NCBI RefSeq assembly: GCF_030546755.1
Contig: NZ_JAUOPE010000004.1
Span: 62,001-126,000 of the forward strand
Length of the DNA stretch: 64,000 nt
Direction: 5' to 3'
Origin: Colwellia sp. 1_MG-2023
Lineage (GTDB): Bacteria; Pseudomonadota; Gammaproteobacteria; Enterobacterales; Alteromonadaceae
Each line of letters starts with the position of its first letter. Within the stretch, counting starts at the first letter, position 1. The notes beneath the pieces were generated by a model, which had not been told where the DNA came from, searched no databases, and was given only the letters and a program-made list of their open reading frames with translations. Positions 37,711 through 47,980 of the stretch are shown here, one piece after another. Both the position numbers and the translations under genes were made by a program.

Positions 37711-38382
37711 CTATAAAAGTCCATGTTCTGCAAAAGAATAGCATTGGTGACCCGCTACAATCATATGATCTAATACTCGAATATCAATAAGAGCCAATGC
37801 TTGGCTTAATTGTTGAGTAATATTTTTATCTGCAAAGCTAGCTTCTGCGACGCCTGAAGGGTGATTATGGGCAAGGATAACCGCGCAAGATTGATGTTTT
37901 AGTGCATTTTCTACCACGACTCTAGGGTAAACGGCGGAAGCATTTATTGTCCCATAAAATAGGCGCTTAAACGTTATCACTTGATGTTGATTATTGAGAA
38001 AAAGTACAGCAAAAACTTCTTGGCTTTCATTGCGCAGTTGGCTGATTAAAAAATCTTTACTTGCTTGTGAAGAAGTCAATGCTTGGCCGTTGCTCATTTC
38101 TTCCGCAAGAAACCGTTTACTCATTTCTAAACAAGCTTGTAGTTGCACAAATTTTGCTATGCCAAGGCCATGCACTTGACAAAATTCATCAGCGGAAGCT
38201 CGATAAATAGCAGCTATACTGCCAAAGCAAGATAATAACTTCCTAGCTAGATCTACAACATGGCAACCTTTAACGCCGGTACGGAGAAAAATAGCTAGAA
38301 GTTCAGCGTCAGATAAACTTGCCGCCCCTTGATTTAATAATTTTTCTCTTGGTTTTTCAGAACTTGGCCAATCTTTTAACAT
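37711..38382 (-). CDS. radC: RadC (DUF2466) JAMM-domain protein
   Basis: 223 aa with an N-terminal helix-hairpin-helix region (LSDAELLAIFLRTG) and the C-terminal JAMM/MPN metal site HNHPSGVAEASFADKNIT. Named for DNA repair, but that role has been questioned and the biochemical function is unsettled. It is divergent from coaBC, the order seen in many gammaproteobacteria. Confidence 0.94.
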   Translation of the reverse strand: MLKDWPSSEKPREKLLNQGAASLSDAELLAIFLRTGVKGCHVVDLARKLLSCFGSIAAIYRASADEFCQVHGLGIAKFVQLQACLEMSKRFLAEEMSNGQALTSSQASKDFLISQLRNESQEVFAVLFLNNQHQVITFKRLFYGTINASAVYPRVVVENALKHQSCAVILAHNHPSGVAEASFADKNITQQLSQALALIDIRVLDHMIVAGHQCYSFAEHGLL

Positions 38383-38472
38383 AAGTGCATCCTTGCAATG
38401 TCAATTTTCTTCGATGCCGATTAATGGTATCGTATATAAAATAAAGATTTAGACTATTAAGACTAGCAGGTT

Positions 38473-39681
38473 ATGCAAATTCTACAGGGTAAAAAAATTG
38501 TCTTAGGTATTACCGGCGGTATTGCTGCTTATAAAATGCCAGAGCTCGTTCGACGACTTATCGATCAAGGCGCTGAAGTCCGTGTTGTGATGACCGAAAG
38601 CGCAAAAGCTTTTATTACTCCTTTAACCTTACAGGCTGTTTCAGGAAACTCCGTTTCAGATACGTTATTAGATACTGAAGCTGAGCGTGCAATGGGGCAC
38701 ATAGCATTAGCTAAGTGGGCTGATTTGTTATTAATTGCTCCAGCTAGTGCTAATAGCATTGCAAACATTACTCATGGTTTAGCGAATGATTTATTAGGCA
38801 CCATAGTGTTAGCAACTAATGCCACTATTGCTATAGCACCCGCGATGAATCAACAAATGTGGCATGCTGAAATAACACAAGAGAATATTCAAAAGCTTAA
38901 AAATCGTGGTATGCATATTTGGGGGCCCGGACAGGGCGAACAGGCATGTGGCGATGTTGGCTTTGGTCGACTACTGGAAGTGCCAGAATTAGTTGATCAG
39001 GTTTGTGGTTTATATCAAGAAAAAAAATTGTTGAATCAACATTGGGTGATCACGGCGGGGCCAACTCGAGAAGCAATTGATCCTGTGCGTTATATTTCCA
39101 ACCATAGTTCAGGAAAAATGGGCTATTCAATTGCACAGGCTGCGTTAAATGCAGGTGCGAAAGTTACGTTGATATCTGGCCCAGTGAACTTATCTACGCC
39201 GGAAACTGTTGAATTAATTAAAGTGACGAGTGCCGAGCAAATGCATCAAGAAGCCATAAAACAAGCGAAAAATGCTGATGTATTTGTGGCTTGTGCTGCG
39301 GTAGCTGACTATCGAGTGGCTGAAATAGCGGAACAGAAAATTAAGAAAACGGCTGATAATCATCACTTGCAAATTAACTTAGTGAAAAACCCTGATATTG
39401 TCGCTGACGTAGCTGCTTTAGCGGATAAACCTTTTACCGTAGGTTTTGCCGCAGAAACACAAGATGTTGAACACTATGCGTTAGATAAATTAAAGCGTAA
39501 AAATTTAGATTTGATTGCCGCGAATAATGTCGCCCTTTCAGGGCAAGGTTTTAATAGTGATAACAATGCATTAACGGTTTTTAGTGCGACATCTCAGCAT
39601 GACATATCGTTAATGAGTAAAAGTGATGTCGCGAAAAAATTAGTCGATATCATTGCTGAACAATTGGATGAAAAGCATTAA
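38473..39681 (+). CDS. coaBC: Bifunctional CoaBC (phosphopantothenoylcysteine decarboxylase/synthetase)
   Basis: Two successive steps of coenzyme A synthesis. CoaC domain (about 1-190) binds FMN and has the active-site His in [18 protein letters not shown] upstream of [15 protein letters not shown]. CoaB domain (about 195-402) has [20 protein letters not shown] and AAVADYRV. Length 402 aa. The usual next gene dut is absent; slmA follows 79 bases later. Confidence 0.96.
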   Translation: MQILQGKKIVLGITGGIAAYKMPELVRRLIDQGAEVRVVMTESAKAFITPLTLQAVSGNSVSDTLLDTEAERAMGHIALAKWADLLLIAPASANSIANITHGLANDLLGTIVLATNATIAIAPAMNQQMWHAEITQENIQKLKNRGMHIWGPGQGEQACGDVGFGRLLEVPELVDQVCGLYQEKKLLNQHWVITAGPTREAIDPVRYISNHSSGKMGYSIAQAALNAGAKVTLISGPVNLSTPETVELIKVTSAEQMHQEAIKQAKNADVFVACAAVADYRVAEIAEQKIKKTADNHHLQINLVKNPDIVADVAALADKPFTVGFAAETQDVEHYALDKLKRKNLDLIAANNVALSGQGFNSDNNALTVFSATSQHDISLMSKSDVAKKLVDIIAEQLDEKH

Positions 39682-39760
39682 AGAACATTATACAATCTTA
39701 GTCGACTTGATAGGTGTTAAGTTTTAATACCCTTTATAAAAACAATAGAGAATAGGTGAT

Positions 39761-40345
39761 ATGCCGGTTAATAAAAAACCAAACCGTAAACAGCAAATAT
39801 TAGAATGTTTAGCATTAATGTTGCAGTCTAGTCCTGGTCAACGGATAACCACGGCTAAATTAGCTGCTGAAGTGGGTGTTTCAGAAGCGGCGCTGTATCG
39901 TCACTTTCCATCCAAAGCAAGAATGTTTGAAGGCTTAATTGAATTTATTGAAGAATCAACGTTTTCTCGTATCAACTTAATTGTCTCTGATCACAAAGAA
40001 GCATTAGTACGTTGCCATCATATTTTACATGTTTTACTTGTGTTTGCTGAGCGTAACCCTGGCATGTGTCGTATTTTATCAGGTGATGCTTTAATGGGGG
40101 AAAATGAGCGATTAAGAACGCGAGTCAATCAGTTTTTTGAAAAATTAGAATCGCAATTTAAACAAATTTTACGCGAGCGTAAATTACGTGAAGGCAAAGG
40201 ATTTGAAATAAATGAACTGGCATTAGCTAATATTCTAGTCGCTTTTGCTGAAGGGAAAATTAGTCAATATGTTCGCTCTGGATTTGATAAAAAGCCTAGT
40301 GATAATTTTAATGAACAATGGCAATTTTTAATGGCGAGTAAATAA
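39761..40345 (+). CDS. slmA: Nucleoid occlusion factor SlmA
   Basis: A TetR-family DNA-binding protein that stops FtsZ rings forming over the nucleoid. The 194-aa product has the [31 protein letters not shown], which is the SlmA form, and the C-terminal dimer domain. It follows coaBC by 79 bases; a terminator follows. Confidence 0.95.
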   Translation: MPVNKKPNRKQQILECLALMLQSSPGQRITTAKLAAEVGVSEAALYRHFPSKARMFEGLIEFIEESTFSRINLIVSDHKEALVRCHHILHVLLVFAERNPGMCRILSGDALMGENERLRTRVNQFFEKLESQFKQILRERKLREGKGFEINELALANILVAFAEGKISQYVRSGFDKKPSDNFNEQWQFLMASK

Positions 40346-40400
40346 GCTAGACAGCCACCTATCTCAATTTTTAATCAATAGTGAATGATTCAACATCTAA

Positions 40401-40424
40401 TAAACGCTGAGTTTTCGGCGTTTA
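40401..40424 (+). terminator. Terminator after slmA
   Basis: TAAACGCTGA, loop GTTT, TCGGCGTTTA: a 10-bp stem with one T-G pair. The T tract is short, so the strength is moderate. Confidence 0.6.
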
Positions 40425-40473
40425 TGCTTAAGCATAAATAATTAATACAATAAATAATACTCAAGGAAATATT

Positions 40474-41943
40474 GTGGGCACTTTATCGCATCTACAACCG
40501 CAAAAATTATGGCAAATGTTTGCAGGCATTTGTGCCATACCTCATCCATCGAAACATGAAGATAAAATTTCAGCCTGGATCCAAGCATGGTCAAATGAAC
40601 AAGGATTAATTGTTAAAGAAGATGAGGTGGGTAATTTACTCATTAAAAAGCCAGCAACGTCAGGCATGGAAAATAGAAAAGGTGTTATTTTACAGGCGCA
40701 TATGGATATGGTTCCTCAAAAAAATGCTGATAATAAACACAATTTCTTAACGGATCCTATTGAACCCATTTTATTTAATGACGCTGGAGAAGCATGGGTA
40801 AAAGCCAATGGTACAACGTTAGGGGCTGATAACGGTATTGGTTTAGCATCAGCTTTGGCAGTGTTAGCAAGTGACGATATTGCCCATGGGCCTTTAGAAG
40901 TGTTAGTAACGATTGATGAAGAAGCTGGTATGACGGGAGCATTTGGTCTGAAAGCAGGTTGGCTCGAAGGTGAGATATTAATTAATACTGACTCTGAACA
41001 AGAGGGTGAAGTTTATATGGGCTGTGCTGGTGGTATTGATGGCACCGCAACGTTTAATATTGATTTTGAAGAAGTGCCTGCCGATTATACGTCCTTTAAT
41101 TTATCTATTTCAGGTTTAAAAGGCGGCCATTCTGGTGTCGATATTCATACGGGTAGAGCGAATGCCTGTAAATTATTAATACGTTTTTTACTAAATGCGA
41201 GTGATAAATTCGATATTCGATTAACCGAGCTTAATGGGGGCAGTTTACGAAATGCTATTCCTCGTGAAGCTGATGCAAGCTTTGTTGTGCCTTCTCATCA
41301 AATTGCCGCGTTAAAAAACGACCTCGCGAATTATTTAACGGTTGTTAAAGAAAACCTTAAAGTGGTTGAGACTAACATTGAAATGCTGCTGATATCGCCA
41401 GAAACGTTTGATGAATGCTGGGATCAAACCACGCAAAAACAAATTTTACGTGCATTAAATGCCTGCCCTAATGGTGTTTTACGTATGAGCGATGATATTG
41501 AAGGGATCGTTGAAACGTCATTAAACTTAGGGGTGATGCGAAGTAAAGGACCAAAGTTTGTTGCCATGACATTAATTAGAAGTTTACACGATGACGGTAG
41601 GTTAGAAGCGCAAACTATGGTTGAGTCTATTTTCAATTTAGCAGGCGCTTCAATTGGTTTTTCTGGCGCTTATCCAGGCTGGAAACCTGATACCAGTTCA
41701 GCTGTTATGCAAACAGTACGTGATACTTATCAATCTTTATTCGATAAATTACCTGAAATTATGGTGATTCATGCCGGCCTTGAATGTGGTTTATTTAAAA
41801 CGGCTTATCCAAATTGGGATATGGTTTCGTTTGGCCCTACGATTAAATTTCCTCATTCGCCGGATGAAAAGGTTAATGTACAAACGGTTGAGCAGTATTG
41901 GCAACTACTTATCGCGGTGTTAAAAAATATTCCATCAAAGTAA
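40474..41943 (+). CDS. pepD: Aminoacyl-histidine dipeptidase (peptidase D)
   Basis: An M20 family zinc dipeptidase cleaving Xaa-His dipeptides such as carnosine. The 489-aa product has metal-site motifs LQAHMDMVPQ, GADNGIG and DEEAGMTGAFGL, then the lid domain (GLKGGHSGVDIHTGRANA) and the C-terminal His region IKFPHSPDEKV. Length fits PepD (485 aa). Start is GTG with AAGGAA upstream. Single gene. Confidence 0.96.
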   Translation: MGTLSHLQPQKLWQMFAGICAIPHPSKHEDKISAWIQAWSNEQGLIVKEDEVGNLLIKKPATSGMENRKGVILQAHMDMVPQKNADNKHNFLTDPIEPILFNDAGEAWVKANGTTLGADNGIGLASALAVLASDDIAHGPLEVLVTIDEEAGMTGAFGLKAGWLEGEILINTDSEQEGEVYMGCAGGIDGTATFNIDFEEVPADYTSFNLSISGLKGGHSGVDIHTGRANACKLLIRFLLNASDKFDIRLTELNGGSLRNAIPREADASFVVPSHQIAALKNDLANYLTVVKENLKVVETNIEMLLISPETFDECWDQTTQKQILRALNACPNGVLRMSDDIEGIVETSLNLGVMRSKGPKFVAMTLIRSLHDDGRLEAQTMVESIFNLAGASIGFSGAYPGWKPDTSSAVMQTVRDTYQSLFDKLPEIMVIHAGLECGLFKTAYPNWDMVSFGPTIKFPHSPDEKVNVQTVEQYWQLLIAVLKNIPSK

Positions 41944-42059
41944 TCTTTTGATTGAAGCACAGAGAAAAAAGTTAAAAGTGTGGTCTTAGACTTTAGTCGT
42001 AGAAGCTTTTTGGGATGATCAATGTATACTGAATTCGCCCAAGTTTTAGGAAACTTACT

Positions 42060-42719
42060 ATGATCCAGCCAGAAAAAATTATAATAGCTGATGATCACCC
42101 ATTATTCAGACAAGCTTTACTCAATACGCTTAAAGCACAACTGACGCAAACAATATGGGTTGAAGCGCAAACAATTGCAGAATTAGAGCAACAACTTTCA
42201 GTGCACAGCGAAAGTGATATGTTGTTATTGGATTTAAATATTCCCGGCGCACATGGTTTTAATACCTTAATTCATGTTCGTAATCATTTTCCACAAATAC
42301 CTGTGGTCATTGTTTCTGCACATGAAGATCAAGACACTATTGCGAAAGCGATTGAATTTGGCGCTTCAGGTTTTGTTCCTAAATCAACACCTGTAGATAT
42401 TATTTTTAAAGCGATTCAGCAAGTGCTGATGGGCGAAATTTGGTTGCCAGAATCATTTCAAATGAATGCCAGTAATGAAGCGCATGCTGAAATAGCCGAG
42501 CGAGTTGCCAGTTTAACTCAGCAACAATATCGTATTTTAATGATGTTTGCTCAAGGGATGCTTAATAAACAAATAGCCTATGATTTAAATGTATCGGAAG
42601 CAACGATAAAAGCTCATGCAACGGCAATTTTCAGAAAGTTAAATGTTCGTAATCGTACGCAAGCGGTTATCGCGATAAGTCAGCTTGATATTCACGAGAC
42701 TAACATTTCTGAATCATAA
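42060..42719 (+). CDS. LuxR/NarL response regulator, CrbR-like
   Basis: A 219-aa regulator: REC domain (about 1-120) with IADDHPLF, phosphoacceptor Asp in LLLDLNIPG, and Lys in PKSTPVD; C-terminal LuxR HTH (about 150-210, QGMLNKQIAYDLNVSEATIKAHATAIFRKL). It is convergent with a hybrid sensor kinase of the SSS-PAS type that follows on the other strand. In Vibrio and Pseudomonas, that pair (CrbS/CrbR) activates acetyl-CoA synthetase genes. Assignment as the partner is by proximity and type; the target gene acs is not in this window. Confidence 0.82.
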   Translation: MIQPEKIIIADDHPLFRQALLNTLKAQLTQTIWVEAQTIAELEQQLSVHSESDMLLLDLNIPGAHGFNTLIHVRNHFPQIPVVIVSAHEDQDTIAKAIEFGASGFVPKSTPVDIIFKAIQQVLMGEIWLPESFQMNASNEAHAEIAERVASLTQQQYRILMMFAQGMLNKQIAYDLNVSEATIKAHATAIFRKLNVRNRTQAVIAISQLDIHETNISES

Positions 42720-42751
42720 TTAATTGGCAGAATATTTAGCTTCAAATGCAT

Positions 42752-42785
42752 AATCAGCTGATCAATAAAACTTAGTCAGCTGATT
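42752..42785. terminator. Bidirectional hairpin between response regulator and sensor kinase
   Basis: AATCAGCTGA (42752-42761) and TCAGCTGATT (42776-42785) form a 10-bp stem with a 14-base loop between the two convergent genes. It overlaps the stop codon region of the kinase gene. Confidence 0.5.
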
Positions 42786-45700
42786 TATAAATATTTGTCT
42801 TGCAGTTTTTTCGCTAATAATGCACTCATCATTGCTCTAAGTGAAGCCGGCTTTACTAGTTTTCTCATGTAGCCAACATCTGCTGCTTTAGTTTTTTCTT
42901 CAATATCACTGTCGGTAGTGGCAGTAATTAATATTGCAGGTATGTAATGGCTGGATTGTTCTCTGAGAATAGAAATTAAATTTAAGCCGTTATGATCATT
43001 ATCAAGTTGATAATCCACTAATAAAATCTGAATATCATTACTATGCTGAGCAAAAACCGTTTGTGCTTGTTTAAACGAGTCTGCCGCTAAAACATTACAT
43101 TGCCAGGTTGTTAATAATTCAACCATCCCACTGAGTACATCAGGATCATTATCAATACACATTACCGTAATATCGCTGAAACCAATTTTCACACTAGGTT
43201 TTTCTACCCGTGGATTTAAAATTGGCGGTACTTTTTTAAGGGAAACCGTAAACTTACATCCTTGTGATTCTTTAGATTTTAATCCTAAAGAATGTCCTAA
43301 TAACTGAGTTAAGCTTTGAGTGATATTGAGTCCTAAACCTAATCCTCTGCCAGATTGAGATTGCGGCGTATCTAGCTGAGTAAATTGCTCAAAGACTAAT
43401 GATTGTTTTTCTAATGGAATACCAGGGCCATTATCAAGCACTTGAATGATCACTATTTGTTTAATAATGCGGGCACCAAGTAACACTTTACCTGGGCTAG
43501 CATAGCGAAAAGCATTTCCAATTAAATTTTGCAGAACACGTCGTAATAAATTTCTATCTGAATAAACCCAAGCAGAAGTTTCAACAAGACGAAATTCTAT
43601 TTCATGCTCAATTGCCGATGCAGAGAATTCTTCCGCAAGTTCTTTAAATAAGTCATTTAACGAGAAAGCCGTATAGTGTGGTTTTATATTGCCACTTTCT
43701 ATGCGGGCGATTTCACCTAAATCGGCTAACAGATCATTCGCCACTTTTAACGAATGATCGATGTTTTTAACCTGTCTTTTTTGTACCTCATTGAGATTGT
43801 CTTGGCTGGTTAATGCTGAAGTAAATAAACGTGCGGCTTCTAACGGTTGCATTAAATCATGACTACAAGCTTTTAAATATAAGCTCTTTTTAATATGCGC
43901 TTGCTCCGCTTTTTCTTTGGCAATTTCCAGAGCATCGTTCGCTTGGGCTAATTTTTGCGTACGTTCTTGTATAATTACTTCTAAATCAACATTGGTATCT
44001 TTTAATACTTTTTCTGCTTGACGGTAGGCTGTGATGTCGGAAAACATCATCACAAAGCCACCATCAGGTAAAGGGTTTCCTTCAATTCGAATAACTTTAC
44101 CATCGTCTTGTTGACGCTCCGAACTATGAGAACTACCACTTCTTAAGTAATGTAAGCGCCTACTAACTTGGCTTTCAATGTTGCCTAAACCACAGAGACC
44201 TCGAGAAGCGTTATAGCGAATCAGTTTTTCAATGGGTGCGCCTTTATAAATGTATTCATCAGGATATTGAAATATATCTATATATTTTTTATTCCACGCA
44301 ACCAGATTTAGCTCTTTATCAACAATGGAAATACCTTCACTGGCGTTTTCTATTGCGCTTTGTAATAAATTCTCGCTGTATTGTTGTCGTTGATTTGAGG
44401 CATCTTCAACCAGTAATGCTAAATCATCTAAAGCAATATCTCTTCCATCAAGTGCTGAAGACAATACCAAGCGTGCAGATGAAGCGCCCATGACACTGGC
44501 TAAAGTGTTTTCTGTATGCTGAAGTAATGCTTGGTTATAGTTGGTGGTCCCTAGTTCTTTTTTAATATTTTTATGTTGAAATTTAGCGAAACTCTTTGCT
44601 GCTTTTGATAGACCGACAAAGCGAGAAACTAATAGTTCTAACTCTTTATAATCAATACGTCTATTTTTACCACTTCCGAGTAAATTTGGTGCTTGCCACT
44701 CTAAAAATAATGAGGCTTGAACACGCTCTTGTACTGTTTGACGGCTAATTTGAGATAAAGACCACATAACAAAAATATTAGCGGCTAAACTTAATAAGCT
44801 TGATAAGCTATTGGCAGGAATGAGGCCGTCATCAAATGGCTGTGCGTACAAACCAAATTGAGGGAGAAAGTTAAGCATTAGCCACATCATAAAACCGACT
44901 AATATTCCACCGTATACCCCCGTTAAACTTGCACGACGCCAATAAAATGCAGCAATAAGTGCCGGCGTTAATTGTGCAAACGCACCAAAGGCTATTTCGC
45001 CTAAAGAGCTGAGCGTATCTGGCGATGCCATTAAAAATACGCCGTAACCTAATAAAATAACAAATAAAACTAAAAATTTTCTGATTTTGAGTAAGCGATG
45101 TCGGAAGTTGTTGTATTCAATATGATTGGTGTTATTTGATCGAAATAAAAATGGGAAAACTATTTCATTACTTAGCATAGTACTTAACGCGATCGAAGAG
45201 ATTATCACCATGGAACTGGCAGCTGAAATGGCGCCTAAAAATGCGATAAGTGTTAGCCAGGTTTGTTGTTGAGACCATGGTAAAAACAGCACGTAAGCAT
45301 CAGCGGGTACGGAATCACCTAACACCATATCTCCAGCAATACCTAAAGGAGCGGCAAACAAAGCAAATACCAGTAAATACAATGGAAATACACGACGACT
45401 TAACCAGGTATCTTTTTCGTCTTTTAATTCAACTACCATCACTTGAAACTGTCGAGGTAAAGATAAAAATGCTGCCATTACAATGATAAGCATTGCAAAC
45501 ATTGACATTAAATTAGGGGTGTTAAAGTTTTGATAAAGTTGAATGTTTGCGCCGGATTTATGCCAAATATCACTAGGAGACTCAAACAAGTAAAAAGTAA
45601 CAAAAATTCCTACCGCTAGAAAGGCGATAAGCTTTACTAAGCTTTCAAAAGCGATTGCTAAAACAACGCCGGGGTGACGTTCGGTTACGTCGATATTTCT

Positions 45701-46219
45701 AATACCAAAAACAATGGTAAAACCTGCTAAAACAAAACTAACGATTAAGCCAAAGCCCCAAGTGCTTACTGTGTTGTTTACTTGAAGTTGTTGAAATGAA
45801 TAGACAATCGCCTTAAGTTGTAATGCGATATAGGGCATAGTACCTACTAACGCTACTAAGGTGATCAAAATGGCTAAATTATGTGATTTACCAAAACGTG
45901 CCGCGAGTAAATCAGCAATTGACGTTAAGTTGAGTTTTAAACTTGTGCGAATAATGCGTTGAATAAACGGCCAGGCAAAAATAAATAATAAGATTGGACC
46001 TAAGTAAATTGGAATATGAGAAAGAAAATTACTTGAAGCTTGTCCTGTTGTCCCTAGAAAACTCCACGATGTACAATAAACGCCAAGAGAAAGCGCATAA
46101 ATAACACTTTGGCGTTTTTTAATTAATCGATGACGGTATTTATCTCCTAAATAAGCAATAAGGAACAAGAGACCAATGTAACTGATACTAATTAAGGTGA
46201 GTTGCCAATTTGGGAACAT
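42785..46219 (-). CDS. Hybrid sensor histidine kinase with SSS transporter domain (CrbS-like)
   Basis: A 1144-aa membrane kinase. Order: sodium:solute-symporter-like domain with about 12-13 helices (1-495), linker, PAS domain (about 620-735; ENASEGISIVDKELNLVAWN), coiled coil, HisKA with the phospho-His in ACSHDLMQPLEAARLF (about 790), HATPase (NLIGNAFRYAS, DNGPGIPLEKQ, GRGLGLGLNI) and C-terminal REC (CIDNDPD, LLVDYQLD). This layout is that of CrbS/NahK-type kinases controlling acetate use. The transporter half may sense or move a substrate. It is convergent with the LuxR regulator. Confidence 0.9.
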   Translation of the reverse strand: MFPNWQLTLISISYIGLLFLIAYLGDKYRHRLIKKRQSVIYALSLGVYCTSWSFLGTTGQASSNFLSHIPIYLGPILLFIFAWPFIQRIIRTSLKLNLTSIADLLAARFGKSHNLAILITLVALVGTMPYIALQLKAIVYSFQQLQVNNTVSTWGFGLIVSFVLAGFTIVFGIRNIDVTERHPGVVLAIAFESLVKLIAFLAVGIFVTFYLFESPSDIWHKSGANIQLYQNFNTPNLMSMFAMLIIVMAAFLSLPRQFQVMVVELKDEKDTWLSRRVFPLYLLVFALFAAPLGIAGDMVLGDSVPADAYVLFLPWSQQQTWLTLIAFLGAISAASSMVIISSIALSTMLSNEIVFPFLFRSNNTNHIEYNNFRHRLLKIRKFLVLFVILLGYGVFLMASPDTLSSLGEIAFGAFAQLTPALIAAFYWRRASLTGVYGGILVGFMMWLMLNFLPQFGLYAQPFDDGLIPANSLSSLLSLAANIFVMWSLSQISRQTVQERVQASLFLEWQAPNLLGSGKNRRIDYKELELLVSRFVGLSKAAKSFAKFQHKNIKKELGTTNYNQALLQHTENTLASVMGASSARLVLSSALDGRDIALDDLALLVEDASNQRQQYSENLLQSAIENASEGISIVDKELNLVAWNKKYIDIFQYPDEYIYKGAPIEKLIRYNASRGLCGLGNIESQVSRRLHYLRSGSSHSSERQQDDGKVIRIEGNPLPDGGFVMMFSDITAYRQAEKVLKDTNVDLEVIIQERTQKLAQANDALEIAKEKAEQAHIKKSLYLKACSHDLMQPLEAARLFTSALTSQDNLNEVQKRQVKNIDHSLKVANDLLADLGEIARIESGNIKPHYTAFSLNDLFKELAEEFSASAIEHEIEFRLVETSAWVYSDRNLLRRVLQNLIGNAFRYASPGKVLLGARIIKQIVIIQVLDNGPGIPLEKQSLVFEQFTQLDTPQSQSGRGLGLGLNITQSLTQLLGHSLGLKSKESQGCKFTVSLKKVPPILNPRVEKPSVKIGFSDITVMCIDNDPDVLSGMVELLTTWQCNVLAADSFKQAQTVFAQHSNDIQILLVDYQLDNDHNGLNLISILREQSSHYIPAILITATTDSDIEEKTKAADVGYMRKLVKPASLRAMMSALLAKKLQDKYL

Positions 46220-46319
46220 GAAAATAAAATTGCTGTTTATTGTGATTATAAGATATCAAGCTGAAACACAGATGAAAACTAATGTTATGAAAAGTTTGCG
46301 TTTTTCTCGGTTATTTTAT

Positions 46320-47261
46320 TTAGATAATACTTTCTGAAATAGCTGGGGCTAGCTCATTAAACTCTTCAAAAATTTTTTCATCAATACCAAGTGATTTTTG
46401 CAGCGATTGATATTCATCTTCAGTAACCGATTTTTTGTTAAATAATAAGTAATTTTCACTTAAGCAATTTGCTTTAAATAACAAGTCACTTAATGGGTTG
46501 CGAGTACCTTCTCTTTGTTCTTTTAGTGCTTCTACGTATATGGATGGTAGTTGCCATTCTTTAGCGATAAAATAGGTAATATCCCGCGACATTTCTGTCA
46601 TGAGTATTTTATATTCTCTTGTGCACGGAGTTAATGACGCAAAGGTTTTTTTCATGTCATGTGAAATACAATTAAAAACAATAATTCTGCCAAGGTCATG
46701 TATTAAACCAAGAAAATATGCATCAGCAGTGTTTTGTTTTTCATGAATAGCTAATAGTTCACATAAGGTGGCACATTGCACTGAGTGTACCCAAATAAGT
46801 CGGCCATAAAGTTGATAATATAAAGGGTTGCAAGGGATAACATCTGCCATGAGTAAAGTGCTGGCAATTTTCATGAGTCCGCTGATACCCAGCAATGAGG
46901 TAGCCTTACTTAAATAAATAATTTCTTTGTTTGTTCGATTATATTTTGCTGTGTTGGCAACTTTTAGCACTTCGGCAGCAAAAGCTGGGTCTTGTTCAAT
47001 AATATCCACAAAAGTATCAAAGTCGGCGTGCGGATCTTTCAAGGTATCTAATAACTTGACTAACATTGCCGGTAAGGCAGGAATATGTTTGTTTAATTGC
47101 GCAGGGTTAGTTAAAACCTTAGTGATCTGGCTTAAGGTGTTTTGTTCGAGTGCACTCATAGCTCCGTTGGTATCAATACTGCCAAACATCACGTCGTAGA
47201 AGTCAGTATTTAATACTTCGGTTGCAAGTCCTTTTACATGTATATCTTGAGTCTTGAACAT
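46320..47261 (-). CDS. HDOD domain protein
   Basis: A 313-aa protein with a HDOD domain at about 50-250: LPAMLVKLLDTLKDP, DIIEQDPAFAAEVLKVANTAKY, and FLGIHDLGRI-like text (FLGLIHDLGRIIVF). HDOD proteins lack the full HD catalytic pair and act as signalling scaffolds in motility, biofilm or stress pathways. It is on the same strand as the hybrid kinase but 100 bases upstream, so the link is uncertain. Confidence 0.85.
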   Translation of the reverse strand: MFKTQDIHVKGLATEVLNTDFYDVMFGSIDTNGAMSALEQNTLSQITKVLTNPAQLNKHIPALPAMLVKLLDTLKDPHADFDTFVDIIEQDPAFAAEVLKVANTAKYNRTNKEIIYLSKATSLLGISGLMKIASTLLMADVIPCNPLYYQLYGRLIWVHSVQCATLCELLAIHEKQNTADAYFLGLIHDLGRIIVFNCISHDMKKTFASLTPCTREYKILMTEMSRDITYFIAKEWQLPSIYVEALKEQREGTRNPLSDLLFKANCLSENYLLFNKKSVTEDEYQSLQKSLGIDEKIFEEFNELAPAISESII

Positions 47262-47430
47262 AAATCCTAAAATTATGAGTAAAATTTTTGTAAAACTTTC
47301 GTTAGTATAGCGTAAAAAAATAGATAAATATTTGAGGTAATTAAAAATTAATACTTACATTATATTTAATTCTTTATCCGCGAGAATCTATAGCAACGAA
47401 TAAGTGAACAAGATTATAGATTAATAAAAC

Positions 47431-47492
47431 AAAACTGTTGAATTTTTTAAGAAATATATTGTAAATAATCATGAAAATTCAACAGTTTTTTT
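47431..47492. terminator. Long-loop inverted repeat between HDOD and VOC genes
   Basis: AAAACTGTTGAATTTT (47431-47446) and AAAATTCAACAGTTTT (47474-47489) are perfectly complementary over 16 bases with a 27-base loop, followed by more T. It lies just downstream of the minus-strand VOC gene, so terminator function for that gene is likely. Confidence 0.6.
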
Positions 47493-47531
47493 AATCTTGG
47501 CTCAGTTTTCATAAACTAAGATTTATCTTGT

Positions 47532-47951
47532 TCACGAATCCAAGTTTCTTTCTTTAGGGTTATCACTTAGGTACTGTACAAATTCAATTTCAAAACCATC
47601 GGGATCAACAAAATATACATTTTTTCTAAACTGATCTATCGCACCTTCTTTACTAACGGCAAAACCGACTTCAGCTAAACGTTTGATTATCTGTTCGATG
47701 TTACTGGTGACAAAAGCAAAATGTGACAAGCCAATTTGATGACCAGTGAGGTTTCTGTTTTGATTTTCACCGCCATCATTAAAGGTAATGTATTGATAAT
47801 CATCGCCAAAGTGTAACCATTCACGTGGTTTACCATACCAGACTTGTTTACCTTTGCTACGTACAGACCAATGAGGAAATGCAGCTTTGTAGAAAGTTAG
47901 TGTGGTAGGGATATCTTTTACGACTAAGTTCAAATGTTCTAAATAAATCAT
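47532..47951 (-). CDS. VOC family protein, probably SoxR-regulated
   Basis: A single-domain glyoxalase-fold protein of 139 aa: YLEHLNLVVKDIPTTLTFYKAAF with a metal-ligand His (EHLNL), IGLSHFAFV with a second, and VDPDGFEIEFVQYL with the Glu, so three likely metal ligands are in place. It is the first larger gene downstream of a SoxR-type promoter read on the minus strand, divergent from soxR, so it may help detoxify a redox-active compound or its products. TTATTATTGT and AAGGAAAA precede the ATG. Confidence 0.85.
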   Translation of the reverse strand: MIYLEHLNLVVKDIPTTLTFYKAAFPHWSVRSKGKQVWYGKPREWLHFGDDYQYITFNDGGENQNRNLTGHQIGLSHFAFVTSNIEQIIKRLAEVGFAVSKEGAIDQFRKNVYFVDPDGFEIEFVQYLSDNPKERNLDS

Positions 47952-47980
47952 AATTTTTCCTTATTATTGTTTTAGAGACG

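Noticed and set aside
46630-46650. GACGCAAAG within the HDOD gene, matching the c-di-GMP riboswitch junction
   Set aside because: It lies inside coding sequence and lacks the rest of the aptamer.
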